From assembly GCA_017504465.1 (NCBI GenBank), contig JAFVRE010000019.1, positions 1-53,922 of the forward strand: 53,922 nucleotides of DNA. Reading direction: 5' to 3'. This DNA is from Clostridia bacterium. GTDB lineage: Bacteria; Bacillota; Clostridia; Christensenellales; Borkfalkiaceae. This document shows positions 46,518 through 53,922 of the stretch, piece by piece; the first letter of the stretch is position 1; each line of letters opens with the position of its first letter. The translations under genes and the position numbers were made by a program. Below the pieces are notes generated by a model. That model had not been told where the DNA came from. It saw only the letters and a list, made by a program, of their open reading frames with translations, and made no database searches.

Positions 46518-46916
46518 ATGTCGAAACACAGCACAGGAAATTTGGAGTCCCGACGAAGTGAGGGAGAAAATACAAAACACAGAGAGAAAATTCCCGATCT
46601 TGAATGGCTTTTTCAAAATGAAGAAAGAAAGGACGGAACGTTCAAAGACGGTTTCTTGAAAAAGTTGTTACGTAGGGATTGGTGGACCATCCTTTACACC
46701 TCTCTCATTTACATACTACAGGCGTCACCCGTATGGATAATGCCACTTGTTACGAGTGATGTGATCGATATGATTACCTATCGTCCCGAAGGATTTACCT
46801 ATCGAATTTTGATTGACGGGATTATTTTATTCGTTCTCATTCTGCAAAATATTCCCACTACGGCTTGGCGTTCTTCTATCGTTAATAAATTGCTTAGAAG
46901 ACGACGGCGCAAGTGA
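46518..46916 (+). CDS. ABC exporter, N-terminal fragment (frameshifted gene)
   Basis: 132 aa. Start ATG at 46518 after a strong AGGAGG (46505-46510). After a charged cytoplasmic leader it holds the first two membrane helices of an ABC exporter (WTILYTSLIYILQASPVWIM and ILIDGIILFVLILQNIPTTA). It then ends in an arginine run (LLRRRRRK) at the TGA 46914-46916. In the neighbouring frame the sequence continues as KTTAQVKSGVVRKLQRLS, the expected continuation of the same membrane domain. The two pieces together give about 627 aa, a normal length. A one-base deletion near 46898-46913 explains the break. Confidence 0.75.
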   Translation: MSKHSTGNLESRRSEGENTKHREKIPDLEWLFQNEERKDGTFKDGFLKKLLRRDWWTILYTSLIYILQASPVWIMPLVTSDVIDMITYRPEGFTYRILIDGIILFVLILQNIPTTAWRSSIVNKLLRRRRRK

Positions 46917-48388
46917 AAAGCGGAGTCGTCAGAAAACTTCAACGGCTTTCCATTACCTATCATAAGGAAATGGAAGAAGGGCGGATACAATCTAAATTCC
47001 TTCGGGATATCGACGGGGTAGAGGGGTATTACCGCGCAATATTCGCGCCATTCATCCCAGCATTGATCGGCGCGATTGTTTCCTCGGTAATAGCCGTGAT
47101 AAAAAGCCCTGTCGTTGCTTTGTTCTTCATAGTAATCGTTCCCGCAAACGTATTTACTGCACGCGCGTTTAGAAAACGCATTAGAAAAGACAGCGTTGAT
47201 TTTCGTATGCAAAATGAAGAATTGTCCACGAAACTCACGACAACTCTGCAAATGATGACTCTTTCAAAAGCGCATGGACTTCTGCCTATTGAAGAACAAG
47301 CTGTCACGCAGAAAATTGATTCGGTTACGCAAGCCGGATTAAAGCTTGATAAAACGCACGCATGGTTGGGCTCAGCGCATTGGGTTGTGGGGCATTTGAT
47401 GTCTTGTGTTTGCTTATTTTTTTGTGTGTTTTTAGCGTTGCGGGGTACGATTACGGCAGGCGACGTAGTTCTTTTTCAATCCTTATTTGCTTCAATCAGC
47501 AGTTCGGTAACGTCGCTTATTAACGTATTTCCCTCGCTCGTAAGCGGCAGAGAGGCGGTTCGGTCTCTTTCGGAAATTATGAACGCCGAAGATATCGAAC
47601 ACGACGACGGGAAACGGGAAGTTTTGAATATCGAAGGTAGAGTAGATTTCAACCACGTATCCTATCAATATCCGGGCGAAGGAAAAACGGTTATTAAAGA
47701 CTTCGATTTACACGTCAAACCCGGGGAAAGAATCGCTGTAGTAGGTTCTTCAGGCTCGGGAAAAAGTACGTTGATGAATCTTGTTATCGGGTTGCTTTCA
47801 CCTACGGAAGGGGGAATTTGTGTGGACGGTGCTCCTATGACGGAAATTTCCATGCAGGCATATCGTCGCTTTTTATCGGTAGTGCCTCAAAACAGTATCC
47901 TGTTTTCCGGGACTATACGGGAGAATATTACTTACGGACTCGATTATTATAGCGAAGAAGAATTGCAACGCGCGGTGGAGGATGCGGATATCCCCGAATT
48001 TTTACCCTCTCTTCCGCATGGACTTGATTCACAGGTCGGAGAACACGGCGATAAGCTTTCAGGCGGACAAAAACAGAGAGTGAGTATCGCGCGGGCGCTT
48101 ATTCGAAATCCGAAAATCTTGATTTTAGACGAGGCAACCTCGGCGCTTGATAACGTGGCTGAATATCACGTGCAAAAGGCAATTGATAAACTCTTAACGC
48201 AGCGCACTACCTTTATTGTAGCGCATCGGCTTTCAACGATACGAAATGCAGATCGGATAGTGGTCATGGAAGAGGGTAGAATGGTAGAGGTAGGCACTTA
48301 CGAGGAGCTTATGTCGCTTGGCGGAAAGTTTTGCGAATTGGAAAAACTGAGCCGAATACGCGAGGAAGAAACAAAACAAGCTATATAA
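46913..48388 (+). CDS. ABC exporter, C-terminal fragment with remaining helices and ATPase
   Basis: 491 aa if read from the GTG at 46913, though this is probably not a natural start. It holds membrane helices 3 to 6 (FIPALIGAIVSSVIAVI, ALFFIVIVPANVFTARAF, VVGHLMSCVCLFFCVFLAL and one more) and a complete ATPase: Walker A VGSSGSGKST, Q-loop VVPQNSILFSG, signature LSGGQKQR and Walker B ILILDEATSALD. It is the type that works as a homodimer or heterodimer to export lipids, peptides or drugs; substrate unknown. Its ATPase is intact, so either the frameshift is recent, bypassed, or an assembly error. Confidence 0.8.
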   Translation: MKSGVVRKLQRLSITYHKEMEEGRIQSKFLRDIDGVEGYYRAIFAPFIPALIGAIVSSVIAVIKSPVVALFFIVIVPANVFTARAFRKRIRKDSVDFRMQNEELSTKLTTTLQMMTLSKAHGLLPIEEQAVTQKIDSVTQAGLKLDKTHAWLGSAHWVVGHLMSCVCLFFCVFLALRGTITAGDVVLFQSLFASISSSVTSLINVFPSLVSGREAVRSLSEIMNAEDIEHDDGKREVLNIEGRVDFNHVSYQYPGEGKTVIKDFDLHVKPGERIAVVGSSGSGKSTLMNLVIGLLSPTEGGICVDGAPMTEISMQAYRRFLSVVPQNSILFSGTIRENITYGLDYYSEEELQRAVEDADIPEFLPSLPHGLDSQVGEHGDKLSGGQKQRVSIARALIRNPKILILDEATSALDNVAEYHVQKAIDKLLTQRTTFIVAHRLSTIRNADRIVVMEEGRMVEVGTYEELMSLGGKFCELEKLSRIREEETKQAI

Positions 48389-48390
48389 AA

Positions 48391-48416
48391 AATGGGGCTG
48401 CTTTGAAAGCAGCCCT
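48391..48416 (-). terminator. Terminator between convergent ABC and rmuC genes
   Basis: GGGCTGC (48395-48401) and GCAGCCC (48409-48415) form a stem around TTTGAAA. On the minus strand it is followed by ATTTTTTATA, so it terminates the rmuC transcript. On the + strand the trailing DNA is only moderately T-rich. Confidence 0.75.
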
Positions 48417-48447
48417 GTCCGTTTGTTTGTTGGGAATATTTAATAAT

Positions 48448-49632
48448 TTATTCTGAAAATCCGTTAGGATTGTCGGGAAAAATGTTTTTCTCGGCGGCGG
48501 ATAAAAGCCCGTCCGTGATACCCATGTCCACGTTCTTGAGCTTTTTCGCGATTGCGCGTGTACGCCCTGCCGCCGTTTCAATGCTGTCTTGCGCTTCCTG
48601 TAATTTCTTTTGCGTTTTATCGAGTACGTCGGAGAATTTGGAGAATTCGTGCTTGAATACGGAAAGCAATTGCCAAATCTCTTGCGAGCGTTTTTCGATT
48701 GCGGAAACCTTAAATCCGGTTTGCAACGTGGAAAGCAACGCGCTTAAATTCGTAGGACCGCAAATTAGAATACGTCGCAAAGCAAGATAATCGGAAAGCT
48801 CGGGGATTTTAAGAGCTTCGGCGTAAAGGCTTTCGAGCGGAAGATACATTACGGCAAAATCGGTGGTGCGGGGCGGAAGAATATATTTCGTCGCGATAGA
48901 ATCAGCTTGCAATTTTATTGCTCTTGCAAGGCTCTTGACCGCCTTTTCTTCCGCGTCCTTATCGCAAAGGTTTGTGGCGTCGATTAAGCGTTTGTATTCT
49001 TCGATAGGGAATTTACTGTCAATGGGCAGATATACCGTCTCGCTGGACTTGTCGGGTAAGACGACGGCGAAATCTACCATTTGGTCGCTTAAAGGATTAA
49101 TTTTTACGTTTGCTGCATACTGGTTTGGCGCAAGCATTTGCGAGAGTAGTGCGCCAAGTTGTGTTTCCCCCCAAGTCCCGCGGAGTTTGACGTTGGAAAA
49201 GACTTTTTTGATGTCTGAAACGCCTTCGGCAAGGCTATGTACTTCGCCTATCCCGCGCGTAACGGCGTCAAGCCGTTGCTGAATGACGGAATAGCTTTCG
49301 TTTAGCTTGGTTTCCAGTGTTTCGGAAAGCTTTTCGTTGACGCTCATACGAATTTCATCTACGGCGCGCTGATTGTTTGCCGAGATATATTGCAACTGCT
49401 CATTGAGATTTTTTTGCATATTATTCAGTCGATATTCCGTCATGGACGAAAGGTTGGCAATCGATTGATTTGTATAATTCGCAACACCGCCAAGGGTATC
49501 TATTTTTTCTTTAATCGTGTCCGCTCCTTCGATTTTTCCGACTACGGGCGGTTTTTTGAAAAGCACGCCCAAAAGCAAGCAAATACAAATAATAAGCAAG
49601 ACTATGCAAATGATAAGTAACGGTTCTGTCAT
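48448..49632 (-). CDS. rmuC: RmuC-family protein
   Basis: 394 aa from the ATG at 49632, with AAGGAGGG upstream on the minus strand. An N-terminal membrane helix (about 5-24) is followed by a long coiled coil (about 40-150). The RmuC core has KLRGTWGETQLGALLSQMLA, LPIDSKFPIEEYKRL and TDFAVMYLPLESLYAEAL. The RmuC family is linked to limiting inversions and recombination at repeats and has a nuclease-like fold, but the reaction is not well defined. The start overlaps the stop of the upstream nucleotidyltransferase gene by four bases, so the two are coupled. Confidence 0.93.
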   Translation of the reverse strand: MTEPLLIICIVLLIICICLLLGVLFKKPPVVGKIEGADTIKEKIDTLGGVANYTNQSIANLSSMTEYRLNNMQKNLNEQLQYISANNQRAVDEIRMSVNEKLSETLETKLNESYSVIQQRLDAVTRGIGEVHSLAEGVSDIKKVFSNVKLRGTWGETQLGALLSQMLAPNQYAANVKINPLSDQMVDFAVVLPDKSSETVYLPIDSKFPIEEYKRLIDATNLCDKDAEEKAVKSLARAIKLQADSIATKYILPPRTTDFAVMYLPLESLYAEALKIPELSDYLALRRILICGPTNLSALLSTLQTGFKVSAIEKRSQEIWQLLSVFKHEFSKFSDVLDKTQKKLQEAQDSIETAAGRTRAIAKKLKNVDMGITDGLLSAAEKNIFPDNPNGFSE

Positions 49633-50984
49633 ACACCCTCCTTGTAAAATGCTTTCGCAAGTTTTATGAGTTTGGCTTTTCTATTATCGGACGGCGAGCA
49701 CGCCGCGTGCAACAAAAGCCTTTGTAAAAGTTTTCCAAGCGCGTGGTCGGGGAAACCTTCCTGTTTTAAGTCCCTTCCGTTTACGGCTAAGTCCTTTAAG
49801 GTAATCGGCGCGTTTTCTTCCTGCATTTTCTCAAGGATTTTTCTCCATTTGAGAGCGGTAGGACAAGTGGAAAGATCGTCCTTGCAGCCCGAAAAATCCG
49901 CTTGTTTCAGGGCGAGAAGTTTATCAATCAAGGGATAGTGTTCTACAAGAAACCGCCTTACCTTGTTTTCACCTGTTTTCAAATCGAAATCATACATGTG
50001 ATACAAGGTCAACTCGCAAACCTCGTTTATCGTTTTGTTCGGGGCTTTGAGTCTAGTTAAAATTTCTCTTGCAATTCTTTCGCCTTGGGCGGGATGCTCG
50101 TGAGAATTTCCGTCTGTAAAATAACAGTAGGGTTTGCCTACGTCGTGCAAAAGCGCTGCGAGGCGAATTTCTTTCGTTGCGTACATGGTAGCCCGAAAAG
50201 AGTGTTCAAGTACGTTATAATTATGAAAATCCGCGCGTTGAGGTAGCTCTTTCCCAAGCGCAAGCTCAGGTAGAATTTCTTTTAAAACCCCGATTTTTTC
50301 AAGAAGACTTAAGCCACGGTAGTGCCCGTATTCTACGCCGTAGCGTTCGTCGGCGTGAAGAATTGCGGAAAGCTCCGCAAAAATACGTTCGGGGGAAATA
50401 TCACGGATAAGCGCCGCGTTTTTTTGCGCGCCGAGCAGGGTTTGTTCGTCGGGTGAAAAGCCGAGTTGAGCCGCAAATCTTGCAAGCCGCATAAGCCGTA
50501 ACCCGTCTTCCCCAAATACCTTTTCGGGATTATCAACGGTGGTAAGGCGCTTTTCTTGAATTGCGTCAATACCCTTTAACGGATCTACAAATTTGTCATT
50601 TTTGACGTCGTAATAAACGGCGTTGACGGTGAAATCTCTGCGGCGGCAGTCAAGCTCAATATCCTGCGTGAAGAAAATTTCGACAGGGGAATGTAATCCC
50701 CGTACGTATTTATCCGAACGAAAACAGGTATATTCGTATTCCTGACCTTGTTCGTCCTTGAGCTTTAGCGTCCCGGTTTGTTTATAAACAGCCGTCGCGC
50801 GAAACCCAAATTTCTCGGCAATAGGCAAAAACTCTTCTACGAGCATGGGAGAAGAGAGATCTAAATCGAGTACGGGTGCTCGGCGTTGGGATAAAAAATC
50901 CCTGACTGCGCCGCCGACGACGTATAAGGGTTTGGGCAAAAAATCAGCCAAAGCACGTAAATTTTCGTTTAAAATTGCTTTCAT
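49629..50984 (-). CDS. cca: tRNA nucleotidyltransferase (CCA-adding type) with HD domain
   Basis: 451 aa from the ATG at 50984, preferred to a TTG six bases upstream; no strong ribosome binding site is visible. The class II nucleotidyltransferase head has YVVGGAVRDFL, catalytic Asp40 and Asp42 in VLDLDLSS, and RRRDFTVNA (114-122). An RNA-binding linker region follows, and an HD phosphohydrolase motif LLHDVGKP lies in the C-terminal half. The length is usual for class II enzymes with an HD domain. It repairs or adds the CCA end of tRNAs; an A-adding role cannot be excluded from sequence alone. It is cotranscribed with rmuC. Confidence 0.85.
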   Translation of the reverse strand: MKAILNENLRALADFLPKPLYVVGGAVRDFLSQRRAPVLDLDLSSPMLVEEFLPIAEKFGFRATAVYKQTGTLKLKDEQGQEYEYTCFRSDKYVRGLHSPVEIFFTQDIELDCRRRDFTVNAVYYDVKNDKFVDPLKGIDAIQEKRLTTVDNPEKVFGEDGLRLMRLARFAAQLGFSPDEQTLLGAQKNAALIRDISPERIFAELSAILHADERYGVEYGHYRGLSLLEKIGVLKEILPELALGKELPQRADFHNYNVLEHSFRATMYATKEIRLAALLHDVGKPYCYFTDGNSHEHPAQGERIAREILTRLKAPNKTINEVCELTLYHMYDFDLKTGENKVRRFLVEHYPLIDKLLALKQADFSGCKDDLSTCPTALKWRKILEKMQEENAPITLKDLAVNGRDLKQEGFPDHALGKLLQRLLLHAACSPSDNRKAKLIKLAKAFYKEGV

Positions 50985-51016
50985 AGACAAAAAAACCTAA
51001 AAATTTTTATAATTAT

Positions 51017-51045
51017 ATTATAACAAATTTAAAAATAAATTGCAA
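51017..51045 (-). promoter_or_regulatory. Promoter of the cca-rmuC unit, sharing its -35 box
   Basis: On the minus strand TTGCAA (51045-51040) and TATAAT (51022-51017) lie 17 bases apart. The -35 box is a palindrome and also serves the divergent promoter on the + strand. Confidence 0.65.
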
Positions 51046-51068
51046 TTCTTCGCAAAGTGTTATATAAT
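51040..51068 (+). promoter_or_regulatory. Promoter of the lipid kinase gene, sharing its -35 box
   Basis: TTGCAA at 51040-51045 and TATAAT at 51063-51068 have a 17-base spacer. The same hexamer, read on the other strand, is the -35 box of the cca promoter. Confidence 0.68.
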
Positions 51069-51138
51069 AGATACAGCAAGTTTTTTTGGAAAAATAAAGA
51101 TTATTAAAAAAATTTTGTTTACAAAGGAAAAAAATACA

Positions 51139-51999
51139 ATGTATTATATCATAAGCAACCCTACGGCGGGTAGGCGTGGGAATAAGCACTGTTTGCGGCT
51201 CGCCACTAAAATTTTTGATGAGAACGGCGCGGAATATAAAATCTACGAAACAAACTTCCCTAAGGAAGCGAAAGCCATTGCGGAAAAATTAACGGGCGAG
51301 GGCGCGACGAATTTGGTGGTTGTCGGCGGTGACGGAACTCTCCACGAAGTTTTAAACGGTATCGTCAATCCAACGGAATGTAAAGTCGGGCTTATCCCTG
51401 CGGGAACCGGAAACGATTTTGCCGACGCAATGAAGCTGCCCCGCGATCCCGAAACGGCGACAAAGCTCATCTTAAAAGGGGAAACCAAGCCAACGGACTA
51501 TCTCGAAATAGACGGCGTACGTTGTATGAACGTCGGCGGGATGGGGATAGACGTGGATATTTTAAAGGGCTGTCAACGCGGGAAATTGAAGGGGAAAGCA
51601 AAATATTTTATTTCACTTTTAAGGACCATGTTCAAGTTCAAGGGTATGGACGTAAGCTACGAAAAAAACGGCGAAGTGATAAACGAAAAGGTTTTAATTG
51701 CGGCGGTATGCAACGGCTCGCAGTTCGGCGGCGGCTTAAAGGTCTGCCCTAACGCCGTGATCGACGATAATAAATTAGAAGTGGTAATCGTTCGACACGT
51801 CAAGGGAGTATTTAAACTCATTCATGCGTTGTTGCAGGTTTTGAAAGGGAAAATTACTTCCTATCATCTCACCGACCATTTTTATGCGGAATCGCTTAAG
51901 GTATCCGCTCAGCCTTGTACCATTCAGCTCGACGGAGAGTTGTACGACGGCTTGAATTTCGACGCAAAAATTCACTCTGGATTACGCTTTTACCGCTAA
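51139..51999 (+). CDS. Diacylglycerol kinase-family lipid kinase
   Basis: 286 aa from the ATG at 51139, chosen because AAAGGAAA precedes it and the protein then begins MYYIISNPTAGRRGN as in the family. The catalytic domain has the nucleotide-binding VVGGDGTLHEVLNGI (61-75) and GLIPAGTGNDFADAMKLP. A C-terminal beta domain follows (about 130-286). The family phosphorylates diacylglycerol or related lipids at the cytosolic membrane face, recycling lipid from lipoteichoic acid or related synthesis. Which lipid is used cannot be told from sequence. Confidence 0.92.
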   Translation: MYYIISNPTAGRRGNKHCLRLATKIFDENGAEYKIYETNFPKEAKAIAEKLTGEGATNLVVVGGDGTLHEVLNGIVNPTECKVGLIPAGTGNDFADAMKLPRDPETATKLILKGETKPTDYLEIDGVRCMNVGGMGIDVDILKGCQRGKLKGKAKYFISLLRTMFKFKGMDVSYEKNGEVINEKVLIAAVCNGSQFGGGLKVCPNAVIDDNKLEVVIVRHVKGVFKLIHALLQVLKGKITSYHLTDHFYAESLKVSAQPCTIQLDGELYDGLNFDAKIHSGLRFYR

Positions 52000-52001
52000 C
52001 C

Positions 52002-52052
52002 TGTGTTGAGTTGAACACAAAAAATCATTAAAAAACGCGTAAAAAATTACGC
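52002..52052. other. Two short intergenic hairpins before the phosphatase gene
   Basis: TGTGTT (52002-52007) pairs with AACACA (52014-52019), and GCGTAA (52037-52042) pairs with TTACGC (52047-52052). Both are followed by runs of A rather than T, so they do not terminate + strand transcription. They may be operator sites; no promoter boxes are clear. Confidence 0.35.
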
Positions 52053-52073
52053 AAAAAAGTAGGAAATTAGGCT

Positions 52074-53159
52074 ATGCTTTGGAATGGAACGTACAAAAAA
52101 ATACTCGATGGGATTGCTTCGGGCGTGTTCGTGTTTGACGACAAATTACGCGTTAAATACACGAACGCGGCTTTTCGTCGTTCTTTTTCGGAAAAGGCAA
52201 AACCCAAAGGATCGCTTTCGGAAACGCTCGGTTGCAACGAAGGCGTTTGCGGACAGAGCGCGTCTTGCGCTTTTTGTACGTTTTTCAAACTGATGAACGG
52301 CGTAGTGAAAACGCGCGAGGAGCAAACGGAAACAATGCGCGCCCGTGTGTACTTGAACAACCGCACGGATATGGTATCGGTAAAAATCAGAGTTTTCCCC
52401 ATTCAAAACACGAAGAACTTGTACATGGGTATCACGGATGGCTCGTATGAGACGGAAATGGAGCGTGAAATGCTGTCTGCAAAACAAATGCAAAGACGTC
52501 TTTTGCCTGCAGGAAAAGTGGCGGGCGGCGTGCCGTATTCGTATATGTACGTACCCTGTTTGGAAGTCGGCGGGGATTTGCCCGACGTTTACGAGCTCGA
52601 CGGACAAACCTACGGTATCATTTCCGACGTGTCCGGGAAAGGCATATCGGCAGGTATGCTGTCGGCGTTTGTGAAGGCAGGTTTTGATAGGAAGCAACCC
52701 TCGCTTTCGGTTGCTCTTGACACGTTAAATCAAAAATTTAACGAACTCAACCAAGATGAAAGATCGTATATCACGGTAGCAGGTGTGAGAATAGACCGTT
52801 CCGCAAAGCTTTTGCGTTACGCGATAGCCGGTCACAATGCGCCTATCCTTTTAAAGAATTCTTTGGGGATTAACGAAATAGAATCTCCCGCTCCGCCCAT
52901 TTCCAACTGGTTTTCCGGCGTTGCGTATAAAGAATACGAGATGCCTTTTGAATCGGGAGATTTACTTGTTTTATTGACGGACGGTGTGACGGAATGCGCA
53001 AACTCGGCAGGGGAGCTGTTCGGGATAGAGCGCGCGGAAAGCGTCCTTATGCAGTGCAATAGCGCGGAAGACTTTATAGGTAAGCTCCGTAGCGCGTTGA
53101 CGGTGTTTAGTGGCGGAAAATTCTCCGACGACGTGACGGCAATAGCCTTTGATTTATAA
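52074..53159 (+). CDS. PAS-like sensor with SpoIIE/RsbU-type PP2C phosphatase
   Basis: 361 aa. Start ATG at 52074, weak ribosome binding site (AGGAAATTAGG). A PAS-like domain (about 6-118) opens with LDGIASGVFVFDDKLRVKYT and carries four cysteines (54, 59, 65, 68) in a C-x4-C-x5-C-x2-C arrangement. A short helical linker with EREMLSAKQMQRRLLP leads into the SpoIIE phosphatase domain (about 145-361). That domain has EVGGDLPDVYEL (usually GGDFYD), ISDVSGKGISAGM, AIAGHNAPILL and LLTDGVTECAN with the metal-binding aspartates. Such proteins dephosphorylate anti-anti-sigma factors in partner switching. No anti-sigma partner is encoded nearby. Confidence 0.9.
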   Translation: MLWNGTYKKILDGIASGVFVFDDKLRVKYTNAAFRRSFSEKAKPKGSLSETLGCNEGVCGQSASCAFCTFFKLMNGVVKTREEQTETMRARVYLNNRTDMVSVKIRVFPIQNTKNLYMGITDGSYETEMEREMLSAKQMQRRLLPAGKVAGGVPYSYMYVPCLEVGGDLPDVYELDGQTYGIISDVSGKGISAGMLSAFVKAGFDRKQPSLSVALDTLNQKFNELNQDERSYITVAGVRIDRSAKLLRYAIAGHNAPILLKNSLGINEIESPAPPISNWFSGVAYKEYEMPFESGDLLVLLTDGVTECANSAGELFGIERAESVLMQCNSAEDFIGKLRSALTVFSGGKFSDDVTAIAFDL

Positions 53160-53235
53160 GCCAAAGGGTAGTTGCGAAAAAAAGGAAAGAGTTTTTTAAA
53201 AAGTGTACATTTTTTTAAAAACCGCTAAAAAACAG

Positions 53236-53264
53236 TTGACAAAACAAAAAAAAAGCCTTATACT
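53236..53264 (+). promoter_or_regulatory. Promoter of the tRNA-Arg locus
   Basis: TTGACA at 53236-53241 and TATACT at 53259-53264 are 17 bases apart. Initiation near 53271 would transcribe the broken tRNA copy first and the complete tRNA afterwards. Confidence 0.8.
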
Positions 53265-53318
53265 ATATAAGCATTTTGCATTGAAGGACAATTTTTTTGC
53301 GAAGGCAACTTATAATAA

Positions 53319-53475
53319 GCACTGTTAGCTCAACTGGATAGAGCGGCGAGCTACCCGTAAAAAAGCATTGAGAATGCTTTTTAGGGGCGAGGTGAGCGAG
53401 CGCATTATTTTAGGCGCGCGAACGGTGACCGAGGGGAGCGATCTCATTACGCTACCCGAGAAGGTCTACGGAACC
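53319..53475 (+). pseudogene. Broken tRNA-Arg copy (5' half and anticodon arm only)
   Basis: Bases 53319-53345 are identical to the first 27 bases of the complete tRNA at 53502 (acceptor strand and D arm). The anticodon-arm sequence GGTCTACGGAACC recurs at 53463-53475, identical to 53531-53543. The T arm and the 3' acceptor strand are absent, and a structured insert separates the two matching parts. It cannot fold into a tRNA. Confidence 0.75.
53350..53458 (+). repeat. Short structured insert flanked by 8-bp direct repeats
   Basis: GCTACCCG occurs at 53350-53357 and again at 53451-53458, bracketing 93 bases. The insert contains a hairpin with a 10-bp stem (53360-53369 with 53373-53382, loop GAG) and a GC-rich part with GCGAGCGC, GCGCGCG and CGGTGACCG. 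The direct repeat could be a target-site duplication of a small non-autonomous element. No ORF is present. Confidence 0.5.
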
Positions 53476-53501
53476 GACTTTTATACAAAAATTTAATATA
53501 A

Positions 53502-53578
53502 GCACTGTTAGCTCAACTGGATAGAGCGTTGGTCTACGGAACCAAAGGCTAGGAGTTCGAACCTCTTACGGTGCACCA
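53502..53578 (+). tRNA. tRNA-Arg (anticodon ACG)
   Basis: 77 bases. The acceptor GCACTGT pairs with ACGGTGC (one G-T pair), the D arm is GCTC/GAGC, the anticodon stem is TTGGT/ACCAA with loop CTACGGA (anticodon ACG), and the T arm has the loop TTCGAAC. The discriminator is A and the CCA end is encoded. It reads CGU and, after inosine formation, CGC and CGA codons. Confidence 0.95.
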
Positions 53579-53580
53579 AC

Positions 53581-53637
53581 CAGACACACGTCCGCTACCT
53601 TGGATTTTAAGGAATGGCGACGTGTGTTTGTGTTTTT
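53581..53637 (+). terminator. Probable terminator of the tRNA transcript
   Basis: CAGACACACGT (53581-53591) pairs with ACGTGTGTTTG (53620-53630), including one G-T pair, with a small inner stem CCTT/AAGG. TGTTTTT follows. It begins three bases after the tRNA end. Confidence 0.7.
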
Positions 53638-53723
53638 ACCCCGTTTTTTACTGACTTCCCTATGCCGTACCCGTTTAGCCCTTACTCTTTTATGGTCTAC
53701 ACGGCTAATCTTGACTATTTATC

Positions 53724-53757
53724 GCCCGATTTTCTGCCCCGAAAATCGGGCTTTTAT
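53724..53757 (+). terminator. Strong intrinsic terminator
   Basis: GCCCGATTTTC (53724-53734) and GAAAATCGGGC (53741-53751) form a perfect 11-bp stem with loop TGCCCC, followed by TTTTA. It is a second stop behind the tRNA gene. Confidence 0.88.
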
Positions 53758-53922
53758 CATATATACATTATATATATGGTCGAAATCGGCGGTGGGTAGC
53801 AAGCAGTTTCATATGGGTGCACCACGAAAATGCTATTCCCACTAAAAAAACATCGGGGCATCGGGGCAAAAAATATAAACTTAAAAGAAAAAAATCCTTC
53901 CTAATAACTTTTTTGCGTGTTA
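53758..53922. other. A/T-rich end of the window, nothing recognised
   Basis: After the terminator come alternating A/T tracts (53758-53780) and A-rich DNA to the end. Short open frames crossing 53600-53845 run through both terminators and have no ribosome binding site, so I do not call a gene. Confidence 0.55.

Noticed and set aside
46893..46916. Programmed -1 frameshift in the ABC exporter
   Set aside because: No slippery heptamer or downstream pseudoknot is evident in the permitted window, so mutation or assembly error is more likely.
53346..53462. Group I intron in a tRNA-Arg gene
   Set aside because: The interrupting segment is only about 100 bases, too short for a group I intron core, and the upstream copy lacks the 3' half of the tRNA, so splicing could not restore it.
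53600..53845. Two overlapping small ORFs after the tRNA gene
   Set aside because: Both run through hairpin terminators (53620-53637 and 53724-53757), lack ribosome binding sites and resemble no protein.

Overview
The window looks like chromosome from an uncultured Gram-positive bacterium of the Clostridia type (Bacillota). I infer this from SpoIIE-type and RmuC-type housekeeping genes, strong AGGAGG-like ribosome binding sites, TTGACA-N17-TATAAT promoters, short lipobox signal peptides and A/T-rich intergenic DNA. The many BspA-like leucine-rich repeats (LRR_5) and InlB/Listeria-Bacteroides repeats resemble gut or rumen lineages such as Christensenellales relatives. That placement is inference; no 16S rRNA or other taxonomic marker is present.

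Region A (1-8768) is one transcription unit with its own consensus promoter, a 2841-aa lipoprotein made of InlB repeats, Fn3-like domains and a very long LRR_5 array, and a tetraloop terminator. Region B (8956-16895) is a MoxR operon behind a perfect promoter: a DUF4175-like membrane protein, a MoxR AAA+ ATPase, a DUF58 protein, a BatA-like VWA membrane protein and a large double-VWA membrane protein. Region C (17019-35217) is five surface proteins in a row on the + strand: an LRR lipoprotein, an 1120-aa lipoprotein of unknown function, a 2554-aa subtilase fused to LRRs, an InlB/LRR membrane-anchored protein and a small InlB-type lipoprotein. Region D (35241-42804) follows after 23 bases and is a complete oligopeptide ABC importer (substrate-binding protein, two permeases, two ATPases) plus a small tail-anchored protein, closed by a strong bidirectional terminator at 42826.

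Regions C and D read as one locus for binding, cutting and importing protein: adhesive LRR proteins, a surface-exposed protease and the peptide importer that would take up its products. Region B, located between giant surface proteins, may supply a AAA+/VWA chaperone for their assembly; this is a hypothesis from gene order only.

Region E (42877-53159) is ordinary chromosome: a HAD nucleotidase-guanylate kinase fusion, a COG2509-like FAD protein with mannose-6-phosphate isomerase, an ABC exporter split by a frameshift, a minus-strand pair (tRNA nucleotidyltransferase and RmuC), and a lipid kinase followed by a PAS-SpoIIE phosphatase. The nucleotidyltransferase and the lipid kinase diverge from promoters that appear to share a single palindromic -35 box. 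Region F (53160-53922) carries a tRNA-Arg(ACG) preceded by a broken copy of its own 5' part that is interrupted by a short structured insert flanked by an 8-bp direct repeat.
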